A stretch of 11,968 nt of DNA from RGIG1995 sp045645205 (GTDB lineage Bacteria > Bacillota > Clostridia > Oscillospirales > CAG-272): assembly GCA_045645205.1 (NCBI GenBank), contig JAZRIJ010000011.1:1-11968 (forward strand). Reading direction: 5' to 3'. The notes beneath the pieces are model-generated. The model ran no database searches. It was not told the DNA's origin and was given only the letters and a program-made list of their open reading frames with translations. The translations under genes were made by a program, and so were the position numbers. Shown in pieces: positions 1 to 6,711 of the stretch (positions are counted from its first letter, which is position 1; every line of letters starts with the position of its first letter).

Positions 1-807
1 CATACCGTCACGGTAGTGGTCCCAGTGACCTGAAATCTTGAAAAGCTCACGCTTTGCCATAAGCGGTGTCTTTGTTAAGAGATAGCCGCGCTTTTGCTCA
101 GTGTCCTCAACCCATCTTTGAAGGAGCTGAATTACTCTTGAGCCCTTCGGAAGAAGGATTGGAAGACCTTGACCGATTGAGTCAACTGTTGTAAAGAACT
201 CAAGCTCACGGCCAATCTTGTTATGGTCGCGCTTTTCAGCCTCCTCAACCATCTTAAGATAAGCCTCAAGCTCCTCGCTTGTAGCAAATGCTGTGCCGTT
301 TACACGTGTAAGCATCTTGTTGTTTTTGTCATTTTTCCAGTACGCGCCTGAGATCTTTGTAAGCTTAAATGCCTTAAGCGCCTTTGTATAGCAAAGGTGA
401 GGACCTACGCACATATCAATGTAGTCACCTTGTTGATAGAATGTAATTGTTGCGCTTTCGTCAAGGTCGCCAATGTGCTCAACCTTGTAAACCTCGCCTC
501 TGTCCTTCATTAATTGAACAGCCTCGTTGCGTGGAAGAGAGAATACCTTAATTGGAAGGTTTTCCTTTGTGATCTTCTTCATTTCCTTTTCAATTTCAGC
601 AAGGTTAGAGTCGTTTAACTTAACGTCTCCAAGGTCAACGTCATAGTAAAAGCCCTTTTCATTTGCAGGACCGTATGCAAAATCAGCCTCGGGATAAAGT
701 CTCTTTATTGCCTGCGCCATTATGTGTGCAGCCGAATGACGAAGTATGTGCAGCTCTTCTTCTGGAGGACATACGTCTACTCTGCTATCATTGTAAATTA
801 CCTTCAT
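1..807 (-). CDS. thrS: Threonyl-tRNA synthetase, N-terminal 269 residues (cut by window edge)
   Basis: Charges tRNA-Thr with threonine in the cytoplasm. The visible part starts at an ATG (807-805) with an AGGTGAT ribosome site at 811-817. The editing domain is recognisable: HSAAH at residues 24-28 is the HxxxH motif, and CVGPH further on is the CxxxH motif, which together clear mischarged Ser-tRNA. The catalytic core then begins (GQGLPILLPKG) and runs to GHWDHYRDGM at the window edge, so class II motifs 2 and 3 and most of the zinc ligands lie outside. The HxxxH motif sits about 49 residues earlier than in E. coli ThrRS, so the N-terminal TGS domain is absent. The T-box terminator only 54 bases upstream leaves no room for it. 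Expression is controlled by the T-box leader. The identity is very secure; the loss of TGS is seen directly. Confidence 0.96.
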   Translation of the reverse strand, partial: MKVIYNDSRVDVCPPEEELHILRHSAAHIMAQAIKRLYPEADFAYGPANEKGFYYDVDLGDVKLNDSNLAEIEKEMKKITKENLPIKVFSLPRNEAVQLMKDRGEVYKVEHIGDLDESATITFYQQGDYIDMCVGPHLCYTKALKAFKLTKISGAYWKNDKNNKMLTRVNGTAFATSEELEAYLKMVEEAEKRDHNKIGRELEFFTTVDSIGQGLPILLPKGSRVIQLLQRWVEDTEQKRGYLLTKTPLMAKRELFKISGHWDHYRDGM

Positions 808-860
808 ATTATCACCTATATATTTATTTTAATTATATTTTTTAACTAAGTTAATTATTT

Positions 861-906
861 TAAAAACAAAAACCCTTGACGGCAACAACAAACTGCCGTC
901 AAGGGT
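861..906 (-). terminator. Regulated intrinsic terminator of the thrS T-box
   Basis: A perfect 13-bp stem (872-884 with 894-906; CCCTTGACGGCA core) is followed on the minus strand by TTTTTGTTTTT. Its 5' arm is shared with the T-box antiterminator, so it should form when tRNA-Thr is charged. Confidence 0.95.
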
Positions 907-1127
907 GCGTTTTTAACTTACGCACGGTTCCACCTTGATTTTTCACTCAGATTAAATCAAATCCTGTTCTTTAACGCAGAAATACGGCAATACCTAATAA
1001 TCTTCAGCACTGCGGCTCAGGAGCGGTTTTCGTCAAATGCCTGTCATAGAAAGCTTCCACCTATACTTCCCTCTCTGTAAAAACATAAAGCACACTACTC
1101 TTTCCTTCATTGCCTTGTTATTCAACC
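866..1127 (-). ncRNA. T-box riboswitch leader of thrS
   Basis: This cis-acting leader reads the charging state of a tRNA. The T-box itself is at 922-936 (minus strand reads AAGGTGGAACCGTGC). The antiterminator can be drawn in full: AAGG, a UGGAACC bulge, GTGCG pairing with CGCAC 11 bases later, then CCTT pairing back to AAGG. The CCCTT is also the 5' arm of the terminator, so the two folds exclude each other. An AGAGAGGG element near 1071-1078 and a CTCCTGAG closing segment fit stem I. A plausible specifier codon is ACC at 1027-1025, which encodes threonine and is followed by a purine. The variable T-box base is A, predicting tRNA discriminator base U. The boundaries are approximate and stem I was fitted by eye. 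The class is certain and the Thr specificity is well supported by the gene. Confidence 0.92.
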
Positions 1128-1133
1128 CTAGAC

Positions 1134-1162
1134 ATTATATCACCAAATTTTAATATTGTCAA
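1134..1162 (-). promoter_or_regulatory. Consensus sigma-A promoter of the thrS leader
   Basis: On the minus strand, TTGACA (1162-1157) and TATAAT (1139-1134) are both perfect matches with exactly 17 bp between them. Transcription should start near 1127, giving a leader of about 320 bases. The -35 box lies only about 10 bases beyond the stop codon of the upstream dehydrogenase gene. Confidence 0.93.
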
Positions 1163-1170
1163 CAGATTTA

Positions 1171-2121
1171 TTATATATCGACCCTGCCTCTTTTTCCTCC
1201 GCTGTAAAATGATTTAATGTTTTCGATTATATCATTCAGACAACGCTCTCTTGCCTCATATGCGCCCCATGCATTGTGAGGAGTAAGGAGAACATTTGGG
1301 TAATCTTTTATTTCATAAAAAGGATGCTCTGTACCGAATGGCTCGGTTGAATATACGTCAACACCTATTCCGCCTATTCTGTTTTCCTTTATTGCATTGG
1401 CAAGCATCTTTTCGTCGCATACAGCACCTCTTGCAACATTGACAAGAACAGCATTTTTCTTCATTTTCTTTATTCTGCCAGCAGAAATAAGCCCCCTTGT
1501 CTGCTCGGTCAAAGGTGTGTGCACAGAAATAATATCCGACTCTTCTATCAGCTCATCAATTGAAACTATATTATATCCCTCCTCAGTAGTTCTCTTATTG
1601 GCAATAACCTTACACCCAAGCGCATAAGCAATTGACGCGACCCTTTTACCAATATTACCCAGACCCACAATCCCCCATGTCATACCATCAAGCTCATGGA
1701 AGGTCGGTTCAAGATGGTTTGGAATACCGCTTTTTGTGTAATCTCCCGAGATTACATAATCGTTATACTCACGCAAATGCGTAACAAGCGATAATGCCAT
1801 TGATACGGTAAGAAGCGCTACACTGTTTGTTGAATAACCAATAACATTGCATACTGCTATGTTATTCTTACGGCAATATTCAACATCAATATTATCATAT
1901 CCCGTTGCAGCAACACAAATCAGCCTCAATTTTTTCGCACAACACAAATTTGTGATGTTTAGCTTAATTTTATTTATAATAACAACCTCACAATCGGTTA
2001 TTCTTTCTTTGACCTCGTCTGAAGTACTGTAATCGTATATGGTAACCTCTCCCACAGTTTCCAACGGCTCAAGCGATAAGTCCCTGCCTAATGTATCGGC
2101 ATCAAGTACTGTTATTTTCAT
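1171..2121 (-). CDS. D-isomer-specific 2-hydroxyacid dehydrogenase (glycerate dehydrogenase / hydroxypyruvate reductase-like)
   Basis: Cytoplasmic NAD(P)-dependent enzyme interconverting a 2-oxoacid and a D-2-hydroxyacid. It has 316 residues counted from the ATG at 2121, the usual length. The Rossmann motif GLGNIG is at 153-158. The catalytic triad is visible as R231 (NVARG), E260 (YSTEPF) and H282 (TPHNAW). The HNAWGAYEAR segment and overall pattern resemble the glycerate dehydrogenase/hydroxypyruvate reductase branch more than D-lactate dehydrogenase, but the substrate is not proven. The end of the second strand reads IANKR rather than carrying the Asp typical of NAD users, hinting at NADP(H). 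An in-frame ATG at 2172 was not chosen because a promoter overlaps it and the family N-terminus begins at MKITVLDAD. The ribosome site (AGAGAG) is weak. No clear terminator follows; thrS transcription starts just downstream. Confidence 0.9.
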   Translation of the reverse strand: MKITVLDADTLGRDLSLEPLETVGEVTIYDYSTSDEVKERITDCEVVIINKIKLNITNLCCAKKLRLICVAATGYDNIDVEYCRKNNIAVCNVIGYSTNSVALLTVSMALSLVTHLREYNDYVISGDYTKSGIPNHLEPTFHELDGMTWGIVGLGNIGKRVASIAYALGCKVIANKRTTEEGYNIVSIDELIEESDIISVHTPLTEQTRGLISAGRIKKMKKNAVLVNVARGAVCDEKMLANAIKENRIGGIGVDVYSTEPFGTEHPFYEIKDYPNVLLTPHNAWGAYEARERCLNDIIENIKSFYSGGKRGRVDI

Positions 2122-2162
2122 ATATTTTTCTCTCTTTTCGGCAGAATGTTTTTTATGGTATA

Positions 2163-2191
2163 ATTGTAGCATAATTTTGCAACAATTACAA
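2163..2191 (-). promoter_or_regulatory. Probable promoter of the 2-hydroxyacid dehydrogenase gene
   Basis: On the minus strand, TTGTAA (2191-2186) and TACAAT (2168-2163) are separated by 17 bp. Transcription would begin near 2156, downstream of the ATG at 2172, which supports the start at 2121. Confidence 0.55.
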
Positions 2192-2224
2192 TATGTGTTC
2201 TACAACTTATCAGCCAACATTTTT

Positions 2225-2256
2225 CAAAAAAACAAAAGCCCGTCGAAACGGGCTTT
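2225..2256 (-). terminator. Terminator of the perR-rbr operon
   Basis: A 9-bp stem (2235-2243 with 2248-2256; AAAGCCCGT arm) is closed by a TTCG tetraloop on the minus strand and followed by TTGTTTTTTTG. It lies 18 bases beyond the rubrerythrin stop codon. Confidence 0.93.
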
Positions 2257-2273
2257 CAAAGTTTGTATTCAAA

Positions 2274-2810
2274 TCAATAGTTTTCAGCTTTAACCTGGAA
2301 ATATGCCTTAGGATGTTCGCAAACAGGGCACATTTCGGGAGCTTTTTTGCCAATGTGAATGTGGCCGCAGTTTGAGCACTGCCAGATAGTTTCGCCGTCT
2401 CTGGAGAATACTATCTCACCGTTTACTCTTTCAAGAAGCTTTCTGTAACGATTTTCGTGTTCTTTTTCAATTCTGCCTACAGCTTCAAAGAGATATGCAA
2501 TTCTGTCAAAGCCTTCTTCTTTAGCTTCTTTTGCGAATGTAGCATACATATCTGTCCATTCGTAGTTTTCTCCCATAGCTGCGTCAAGAAGGTTTTCGGC
2601 TGTTGTACCTACTCCGTCATGAAGAAGCTTGTACCAAATTTTTGCGTGCTCCATCTCGTTCTTTGCTGTTTCTTCAAAAATAGCAGCTATCTGAACGTAA
2701 CCCTCCTTCTTTGCCTTTGATGCAAAGTATGTGTATTTGTTTCTTGCCTGTGATTCACCTGCAAATGCAGCCATAAGATTAGCTTCTGTTTTTGTACCTT
2801 TTAAGTTCAT
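2274..2810 (-). CDS. rbr: Rubrerythrin
   Basis: Peroxide-reducing non-haem diiron protein of anaerobes, cytoplasmic, 178 residues (family about 180-195). The N-terminal four-helix ferritin-like domain carries diiron ligands: E19 (GESQARNKY), E52 and H55 (NEMEH), E95/E98, and the EKEHENRY helix near 115-122. The C-terminal rubredoxin-like domain supplies an Fe(Cys)4 site: C145 and C148 (CSNC), C161 and C164 (CPVC). Electrons would pass from that site to the diiron centre to reduce hydrogen peroxide to water. The start has a good AAGGAG site about 8 bases upstream. It lies 30 bases downstream of perR with no promoter between, so the two are probably co-transcribed and jointly released by peroxide. 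The domain order is the classical one, not reverse rubrerythrin. Confidence 0.96.
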   Translation of the reverse strand: MNLKGTKTEANLMAAFAGESQARNKYTYFASKAKKEGYVQIAAIFEETAKNEMEHAKIWYKLLHDGVGTTAENLLDAAMGENYEWTDMYATFAKEAKEEGFDRIAYLFEAVGRIEKEHENRYRKLLERVNGEIVFSRDGETIWQCSNCGHIHIGKKAPEMCPVCEHPKAYFQVKAENY

Positions 2811-2840
2811 AGTAATTCTCCTTTTATAATTATATATTTA

Positions 2841-3233
2841 TTATTTATTATTATTCGCACAATCGGGACATATACCTTCAAAAAGAATTTCATGTCCTGT
2901 TATTTTAAAATCAGAAAATCTATCGGCCTTTAACTCAATATCATTTTCATAACTGTAACCAGAATCTGCAACAGCTCCGCAAACAGAGCACTTAACATGA
3001 TAGTGCTTACATATAGTCTTATCATACCTGTCAGGTCCGTGTATAACCTTTACTCTGTAAACCTCGCCTTTATCCGCAAGATCATTCAGCACTCTGTATA
3101 CCGTCGCCCTGCTGATGTTTGGACACATATCCTTTACCTTATCATAAACAGCATCTGCTGATGGGTGAGTACACATATTCAAAACAATTTCTTTAATCAA
3201 CAATTTTTGATATGTATTTCGCTCCTTCTTCAT
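2841..3233 (-). CDS. perR: PerR-type peroxide-sensing repressor (Fur family)
   Basis: DNA-binding metal-dependent repressor, 130 residues, with an N-terminal winged helix (NISRATVYRVLNDL recognition region near 39-52) and a C-terminal dimer domain. With a constant offset of 14, every regulatory ligand known in Bacillus subtilis PerR is present: H23, D71, H77, H79 and D90 (H37, D85, H91, H93, D104). The four structural zinc cysteines are also present: C82, C85, C122 and C125. Aspartate at the D104 position and the peroxide-oxidisable histidines favour PerR over Fur or Zur. The ATG at 3233 was chosen because AAAGGGG lies 7 bases upstream; a GTG two codons earlier would leave only one base of spacing. 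It is followed by rubrerythrin, a typical PerR target, and probably represses its own operon. Confidence 0.93.
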   Translation of the reverse strand: MKKERNTYQKLLIKEIVLNMCTHPSADAVYDKVKDMCPNISRATVYRVLNDLADKGEVYRVKVIHGPDRYDKTICKHYHVKCSVCGAVADSGYSYENDIELKADRFSDFKITGHEILFEGICPDCANNNK

Positions 3234-3264
3234 ACTCACACCCCTTTTTAATTACCTTGATAAT

Positions 3265-3293
3265 ATTATATCTCAATAAGGAATATTTGTCAA
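3265..3293 (-). promoter_or_regulatory. Consensus promoter of perR-rbr
   Basis: On the minus strand, TTGACA (3293-3288) and TATAAT (3270-3265) are both perfect with 17 bp between. An AT-rich dyad, ATAATATTAT, overlaps the -10 box and extends into ATTATCA, which resembles a Fur/PerR half-site. This could be a PerR operator, but the left half-site fits poorly. Confidence 0.9.
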
Positions 3294-3355
3294 TAGTTTA
3301 TATAATTTCTTTATCCATTTTTTACACTTCTGCATTTTACACAAAAATTACAACA

Positions 3356-3388
3356 AAAAACCGTACATTTTGACTATGTACGGTTTTT
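3356..3388 (-). terminator. Terminator of the FKBP lipoprotein gene
   Basis: The arms AAAAACCGTACAT (3356-3368) and ATGTACGGTTTTT (3376-3388) pair perfectly around a 7-base loop. The hairpin is flanked by T-runs on either strand. It lies just past the stop codon at 3411; no plus-strand gene ends here. Confidence 0.88.
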
Positions 3389-3410
3389 AATATATTCAAA
3401 AACTATAAAT

Positions 3411-4502
3411 TTACGCAGCAGTTTCTGCTTTAGTTTCTTCCGGCTCAGTATTTGTTTCTTTTTTATCATCAGGCTCGGTTTCTGCAGATTCAATCTTTTC
3501 AAAAGTTATATTATTTGCCTCATAAGCCTTTTCTATGATTTTTTCCATATAAATCTCGATCTTAATACCGTCTTCGGTCATATAATCTTCATATTCTTCG
3601 AGATCATCATATCCATATTCTTTAGCGCGTGCTGTACCAAATTCTTCGTACTCTTCATCTGTTATGGAAATATTATTTTCTCTTGCTGTGAGATAAAGAA
3701 CCATTTCTTCCTTGACAGATGCCATAGCTGTAGTCATAGCGTAGGACAGGAATTCATCAAGAGTCTTGTATCCGTAGTAAGATGTAACCATAGCTTCAAG
3801 AGTCATACCGTTATAAACTGCCATCTGGCTGTAGGAATCAACAAGTCTGTCATAATAGACTTTTGTTTCCTTTTCAGGATACTTTGTTACTTTGCACGAA
3901 GAAAGATAGTTATCCCAGAGAAGATCCTCTGCCAATTCCTTTCTTGTAGCATCAGCATATTCAGAAACAGTAGAATATTTTGTCTTATCTGCAACCATCT
4001 TGTCTGTAAGCGCAGGAATAATCTCAGCCTCGATGCCGTTTATCTTTACTGTAAATACAACATCCTTGCCTGCAAGTTCTTTATCATAATCCTCGGGAAA
4101 TACAAGGTTAAGTGTAACCTCTTCACCGATATTCTTACCAATAAGTCCGTCTTCAAAGCCGGGAATAAATTTGTCGGAACCTATAGTAAGATCATATCCT
4201 TTATCAGAACCACCTTCAAATTCTTTGCCGTCAATCTTACCTACATAGTCAATATTTACAATATCCCCATCTTTAACAGCTCTGTCGGTTATTTCTTCAG
4301 TCGTCGAATATTCGGACGCGATTTCATCGGCAGCTTCCTGATATTTTTCGGCAAGCTCGTCTGCATCATACTTTACATTTGGAAAATCACCGAGAGTTAC
4401 ATATTCGTTAAGGTCGTAGTCATAAGGGGTCTCTGCCTTGCCGCAACCGCAAAAAACAGTGCAAACAAATATGAGAGATAATAATAAAATGAGTTTTTTC
4501 AT
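3411..4502 (-). CDS. Lipid-anchored trigger-factor-like FKBP peptidyl-prolyl isomerase (extracytoplasmic foldase)
   Basis: Probably helps exported proteins fold on the outer face of the membrane. The protein has 363 residues. Residues 1-20 form a lipoprotein signal peptide (MKK, hydrophobic core, then FCGC), with C20 the likely lipidated cysteine. Residues about 77-160 are an FKBP/trigger-factor PPIase domain, with VKDGDIVNIDYVGKIDG, FIPGFEDGLIG and FPEDY as its hallmarks. Residues about 165-330 resemble the helical chaperone arm of trigger factor; the ribosome-binding N-terminal domain is missing. The tail from about 335 is Glu/Thr/Lys-rich and likely disordered. The start has AAGGAG 10 bases upstream. 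It is a single-gene unit divergent from the aminotransferase. The PPIase domain is secure; substrates are unknown. Confidence 0.9.
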   Translation of the reverse strand: MKKLILLLSLIFVCTVFCGCGKAETPYDYDLNEYVTLGDFPNVKYDADELAEKYQEAADEIASEYSTTEEITDRAVKDGDIVNIDYVGKIDGKEFEGGSDKGYDLTIGSDKFIPGFEDGLIGKNIGEEVTLNLVFPEDYDKELAGKDVVFTVKINGIEAEIIPALTDKMVADKTKYSTVSEYADATRKELAEDLLWDNYLSSCKVTKYPEKETKVYYDRLVDSYSQMAVYNGMTLEAMVTSYYGYKTLDEFLSYAMTTAMASVKEEMVLYLTARENNISITDEEYEEFGTARAKEYGYDDLEEYEDYMTEDGIKIEIYMEKIIEKAYEANNITFEKIESAETEPDDKKETNTEPEETKAETAA

Positions 4503-4542
4503 TGATTTGGAACTCCTTTAATTTGTTAATATATTATTCTTT

Positions 4543-4551
4543 ATTTTACCA
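4543..4551 (-). promoter_or_regulatory. Possible extended -10 promoter of the FKBP lipoprotein gene
   Basis: The minus strand reads TGGTAAAAT, matching the extended -10 form TGnTATAAT with one change. No good -35 box is seen at the right distance, so this is tentative. Confidence 0.4.
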
Positions 4552-4674
4552 CATATTTCAAGAAAAATAAAGACGTTCCCCAATATGTTTACAATTCGGC
4601 AACATTTTTAAATAACAGTACAGATATATCTAAGATTGTGTGCAAATATTTTTTAGTTTTATATCAAATAAGTA

Positions 4675-4704
4675 TAGACAAACTGTACCCAAAAATGCTA
4701 TAAT
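4675..4704 (+). promoter_or_regulatory. Promoter of the aminotransferase-purC operon
   Basis: TAGACA (4675-4680, 5 of 6 to consensus) and a perfect TATAAT (4699-4704) are separated by 18 bp. Transcription should begin near 4711, inside the palindrome at 4708-4724. Confidence 0.8.
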
Positions 4705-4707
4705 AAT

Positions 4708-4724
4708 TGTAATTTGAAATTACA
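4708..4724. promoter_or_regulatory. 17-bp perfect palindrome at the transcription start (candidate operator)
   Basis: TGTAATTT, a central G, then AAATTACA form a perfect 8-1-8 inverted repeat beginning four bases after the -10 box. This is a typical place for a repressor site. The regulator is not identifiable from the sequence; it does not match the PurR box or CodY consensus as I know them. Confidence 0.65.
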
Positions 4725-4746
4725 TGCTTGAAAGGAGCATAACAAA

Positions 4747-5925
4747 ATGAATTATCAAAACATCCTCTCACAAAAAGTTCAAAAGATTCAGCCCTCGGGT
4801 ATCAGAAAATTTTTTGATATTGCCGCTGAAATGAAGGACGTTGTTTCTCTTACGGTCGGCGAACCTGATTTTGTAACCCCTAAGCACATCCGCGATGTTG
4901 CTATTGAAAGTCTTCAGAAGGGCGACACAAAATACACCTCAAACAGCGGTATGACCGAGCTTCGTAACGAGATCGCAAACTATCTCGACAGACGTTTCAA
5001 CACAAAATACGAAGCATTGAAGGAAATTATCGTTACAGTCGGCGGCTCTGAAGCTATCGACAATGCTATCCGTGCTTGCATCAATCCCGGCGACGAGGTT
5101 ATTATTCCTCTCCCCGCATTTGTTTGCTATCCTCCGTTGGTTGAGCTTGCAGGCGGTAAACCCGTTATCATTAACACAACAGAAAAGGACAAGTTCAAGC
5201 TCACTCCCGAAGCTTTGAAAGCGGCTATAACATCCAAAACAAAAATGCTCATTCTTCCTTACCCCAACAACCCCACAGGCGCAATTATGACAAAAGAAGA
5301 CCTTGAGCCTATTGCAGATATTATCCGTGACACAAATATTCTTGTTCTCTCCGATGAAATATACGGTGAGCTCACCTACGGACGCGATCACTGCTCTTTC
5401 GCAAGCCTTCCGGGTATGTGGGAAAGAACTATTATCGCAAGCGGATTTTCAAAAGCTTACGCCATGACAGGATGGAGAATGGGTTATATTGCAGCTCCCG
5501 CTCCTATTACCGCCCAAATTTTGAAGCTTCACCAGTACGCTATTATGTGCGCCCCCACAACAAGCCAGTATGCAGCTATTGAAGCTATCAAAAACGGCGA
5601 CAATGATGTTAAGATGATGGCTGAAGAATACAACAAACGCCGTGTCGCGATCATTGAAGGTCTTCGTAAGATAGGCATTGACTGCTTTGAGGCTGAGGGT
5701 GCATTCTACGTATTCCCAAATATCGGTAAATTTGGTCTTACAATTGATGAATTCTGTCAGAGACTTCTCCGCGAAGAAGGCGTTGCGATCGTTCCAGGCA
5801 CTGCATTCGGAGAATGCGGCGAAGGTTTTGCAAGAATTTCATACGCTTACTCAGTTGAGCATATACAAAAAGCTCTTGAAAAAATGGAAATCTTTGTTGC
5901 AAAAATTAAAGCTGAACAGAAGTAA
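4747..5925 (+). CDS. PLP-dependent aminotransferase, class I/II (aspartate-aminotransferase-like)
   Basis: Fold-type I transaminase in the cytoplasm, 392 residues, full length for the family. The PLP lysine is K236 in SGFSKAYAMTGWRMGY. N174 sits in the NNPTG motif, D203 and Y206 in SDEIYGE, and R363 in ARISYA binds the substrate carboxylate. The N-terminus (PSGIRKFFD...VGEPDF) is that of the AspC/PatA-like group. The amino donor is not provable: aspartate, aromatic and N-acetyl-diaminopimelate enzymes look alike here. The start has AAAGGAG at 4731-4737. It is followed after 43 bases by purC with no terminator between, implying one transcript. Aspartate is a PurC substrate, so an aspartate-forming role would suit the context, but that is inference. 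Confidence 0.93.
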   Translation: MNYQNILSQKVQKIQPSGIRKFFDIAAEMKDVVSLTVGEPDFVTPKHIRDVAIESLQKGDTKYTSNSGMTELRNEIANYLDRRFNTKYEALKEIIVTVGGSEAIDNAIRACINPGDEVIIPLPAFVCYPPLVELAGGKPVIINTTEKDKFKLTPEALKAAITSKTKMLILPYPNNPTGAIMTKEDLEPIADIIRDTNILVLSDEIYGELTYGRDHCSFASLPGMWERTIIASGFSKAYAMTGWRMGYIAAPAPITAQILKLHQYAIMCAPTTSQYAAIEAIKNGDNDVKMMAEEYNKRRVAIIEGLRKIGIDCFEAEGAFYVFPNIGKFGLTIDEFCQRLLREEGVAIVPGTAFGECGEGFARISYAYSVEHIQKALEKMEIFVAKIKAEQK

Positions 5926-5968
5926 TTTATAAAAAAGTCTTATATATTTTTGAAAGAAGGAATTATTA

Positions 5969-6652
5969 ATGAAGTTAACCTACACAGGAAAAACAAAGGA
6001 CGTTTACTCACTTGACAACGGCAATGTAATGTTGAAATTTAAAGACGACTGCACTGGTAAAGACGGTGTATTCGATCCCGGAGAAAACTCCGTCGGTCTT
6101 ACGATAGAAGGTATCGGCAAGGCTAACCTCCAAACATCTGTTTATTACTTTGAGATGCTCAAAGCTGCAGGTATCAAGACTCACTATGTTTCCGCTAATA
6201 TCGATGAAGCTACAATGGAAGTTCTTCCCGGCAAGGTATTCGGTCATGGACTTGAAGTTATCTGCCGACTTGTTGCAACAGGAAGTTTTATCCGCAGATA
6301 CGGCGAATACATTGAAGACGGCACAGTACTTGAAGGCGGATATGTTGAATGTACATTCAAGAATGACGAAAAAGGCGATCCGCTGGTTACCGCCGAAGGC
6401 TTGGCAGCACTTGGTGTTATGAGCGAAGATCTCTTCAAAAGCATGAAGGAACAGACACTTAAGATTACAAAGATCGTTGCTGACGACCTTAAAACAATCG
6501 GTCTTGACCTTTGGGATATTAAATTTGAATTTGGTTACAACAACGGTGAAGTTATACTTATTGACGAAATTGCCTCGGGCAATATGCGTGTATATAAGGA
6601 TGGCAAGATCGTTGACCCCGTTGAGCTTACAAAGCTTATTCTTAACAGATAA
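5969..6652 (+). CDS. purC: SAICAR synthetase (phosphoribosylaminoimidazole-succinocarboxamide synthase), short divergent form
   Basis: Purine biosynthesis enzyme joining CAIR and aspartate with ATP to give SAICAR. At 227 residues it is close to the usual 235-245. Family landmarks are GKTKDVY (7-13, nucleotide loop), LKFKDDCTG (22-30), CRLVATGSFIRRYG (99-112) and LIDEIASGNMRVYKDGK (197-213). It differs from the common bacterial form: FKDDATA has become FKDDCTGKDGVFDPG, and DEISPDTCR has become DEIASGNMR. This variant I associate with Clostridia. AGAAGG precedes the ATG. It stands apart from any other pur gene in the window and probably shares the aminotransferase promoter. Confidence 0.92.
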   Translation: MKLTYTGKTKDVYSLDNGNVMLKFKDDCTGKDGVFDPGENSVGLTIEGIGKANLQTSVYYFEMLKAAGIKTHYVSANIDEATMEVLPGKVFGHGLEVICRLVATGSFIRRYGEYIEDGTVLEGGYVECTFKNDEKGDPLVTAEGLAALGVMSEDLFKSMKEQTLKITKIVADDLKTIGLDLWDIKFEFGYNNGEVILIDEIASGNMRVYKDGKIVDPVELTKLILNR

Positions 6653-6673
6653 TTATAATAATGTTTTACAACC

Positions 6674-6711
6674 ATAATCAAAAAAGCACCTCTCGGTGCT
6701 TTTTTGATTAT
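6674..6711. terminator. Bidirectional terminator between purC and the flavoprotein gene
   Basis: A 17-bp perfect stem (6674-6690 with 6695-6711; GCACC/GGTGC core flanked by A6 and T6) has a TCTC loop. It works in both orientations for the convergent genes. The stop codon of the minus-strand gene (6710-6708) lies inside one arm. Confidence 0.94.

Noticed and set aside
2122..2172. Upstream ATG (2172) for the 2-hydroxyacid dehydrogenase
   Set aside because: The predicted promoter overlaps it, and the extra 17 residues do not resemble the family N-terminus.
3234..3239. GTG start (3239) for perR
   Set aside because: Only one base separates it from the AAAGGGG ribosome site; the ATG at 3233 has proper spacing.
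4939..5391. Minus-strand open frame (150 codons) within the aminotransferase gene
   Set aside because: It is antisense to clearly conserved PLP enzyme motifs, with no promoter or ribosome site.
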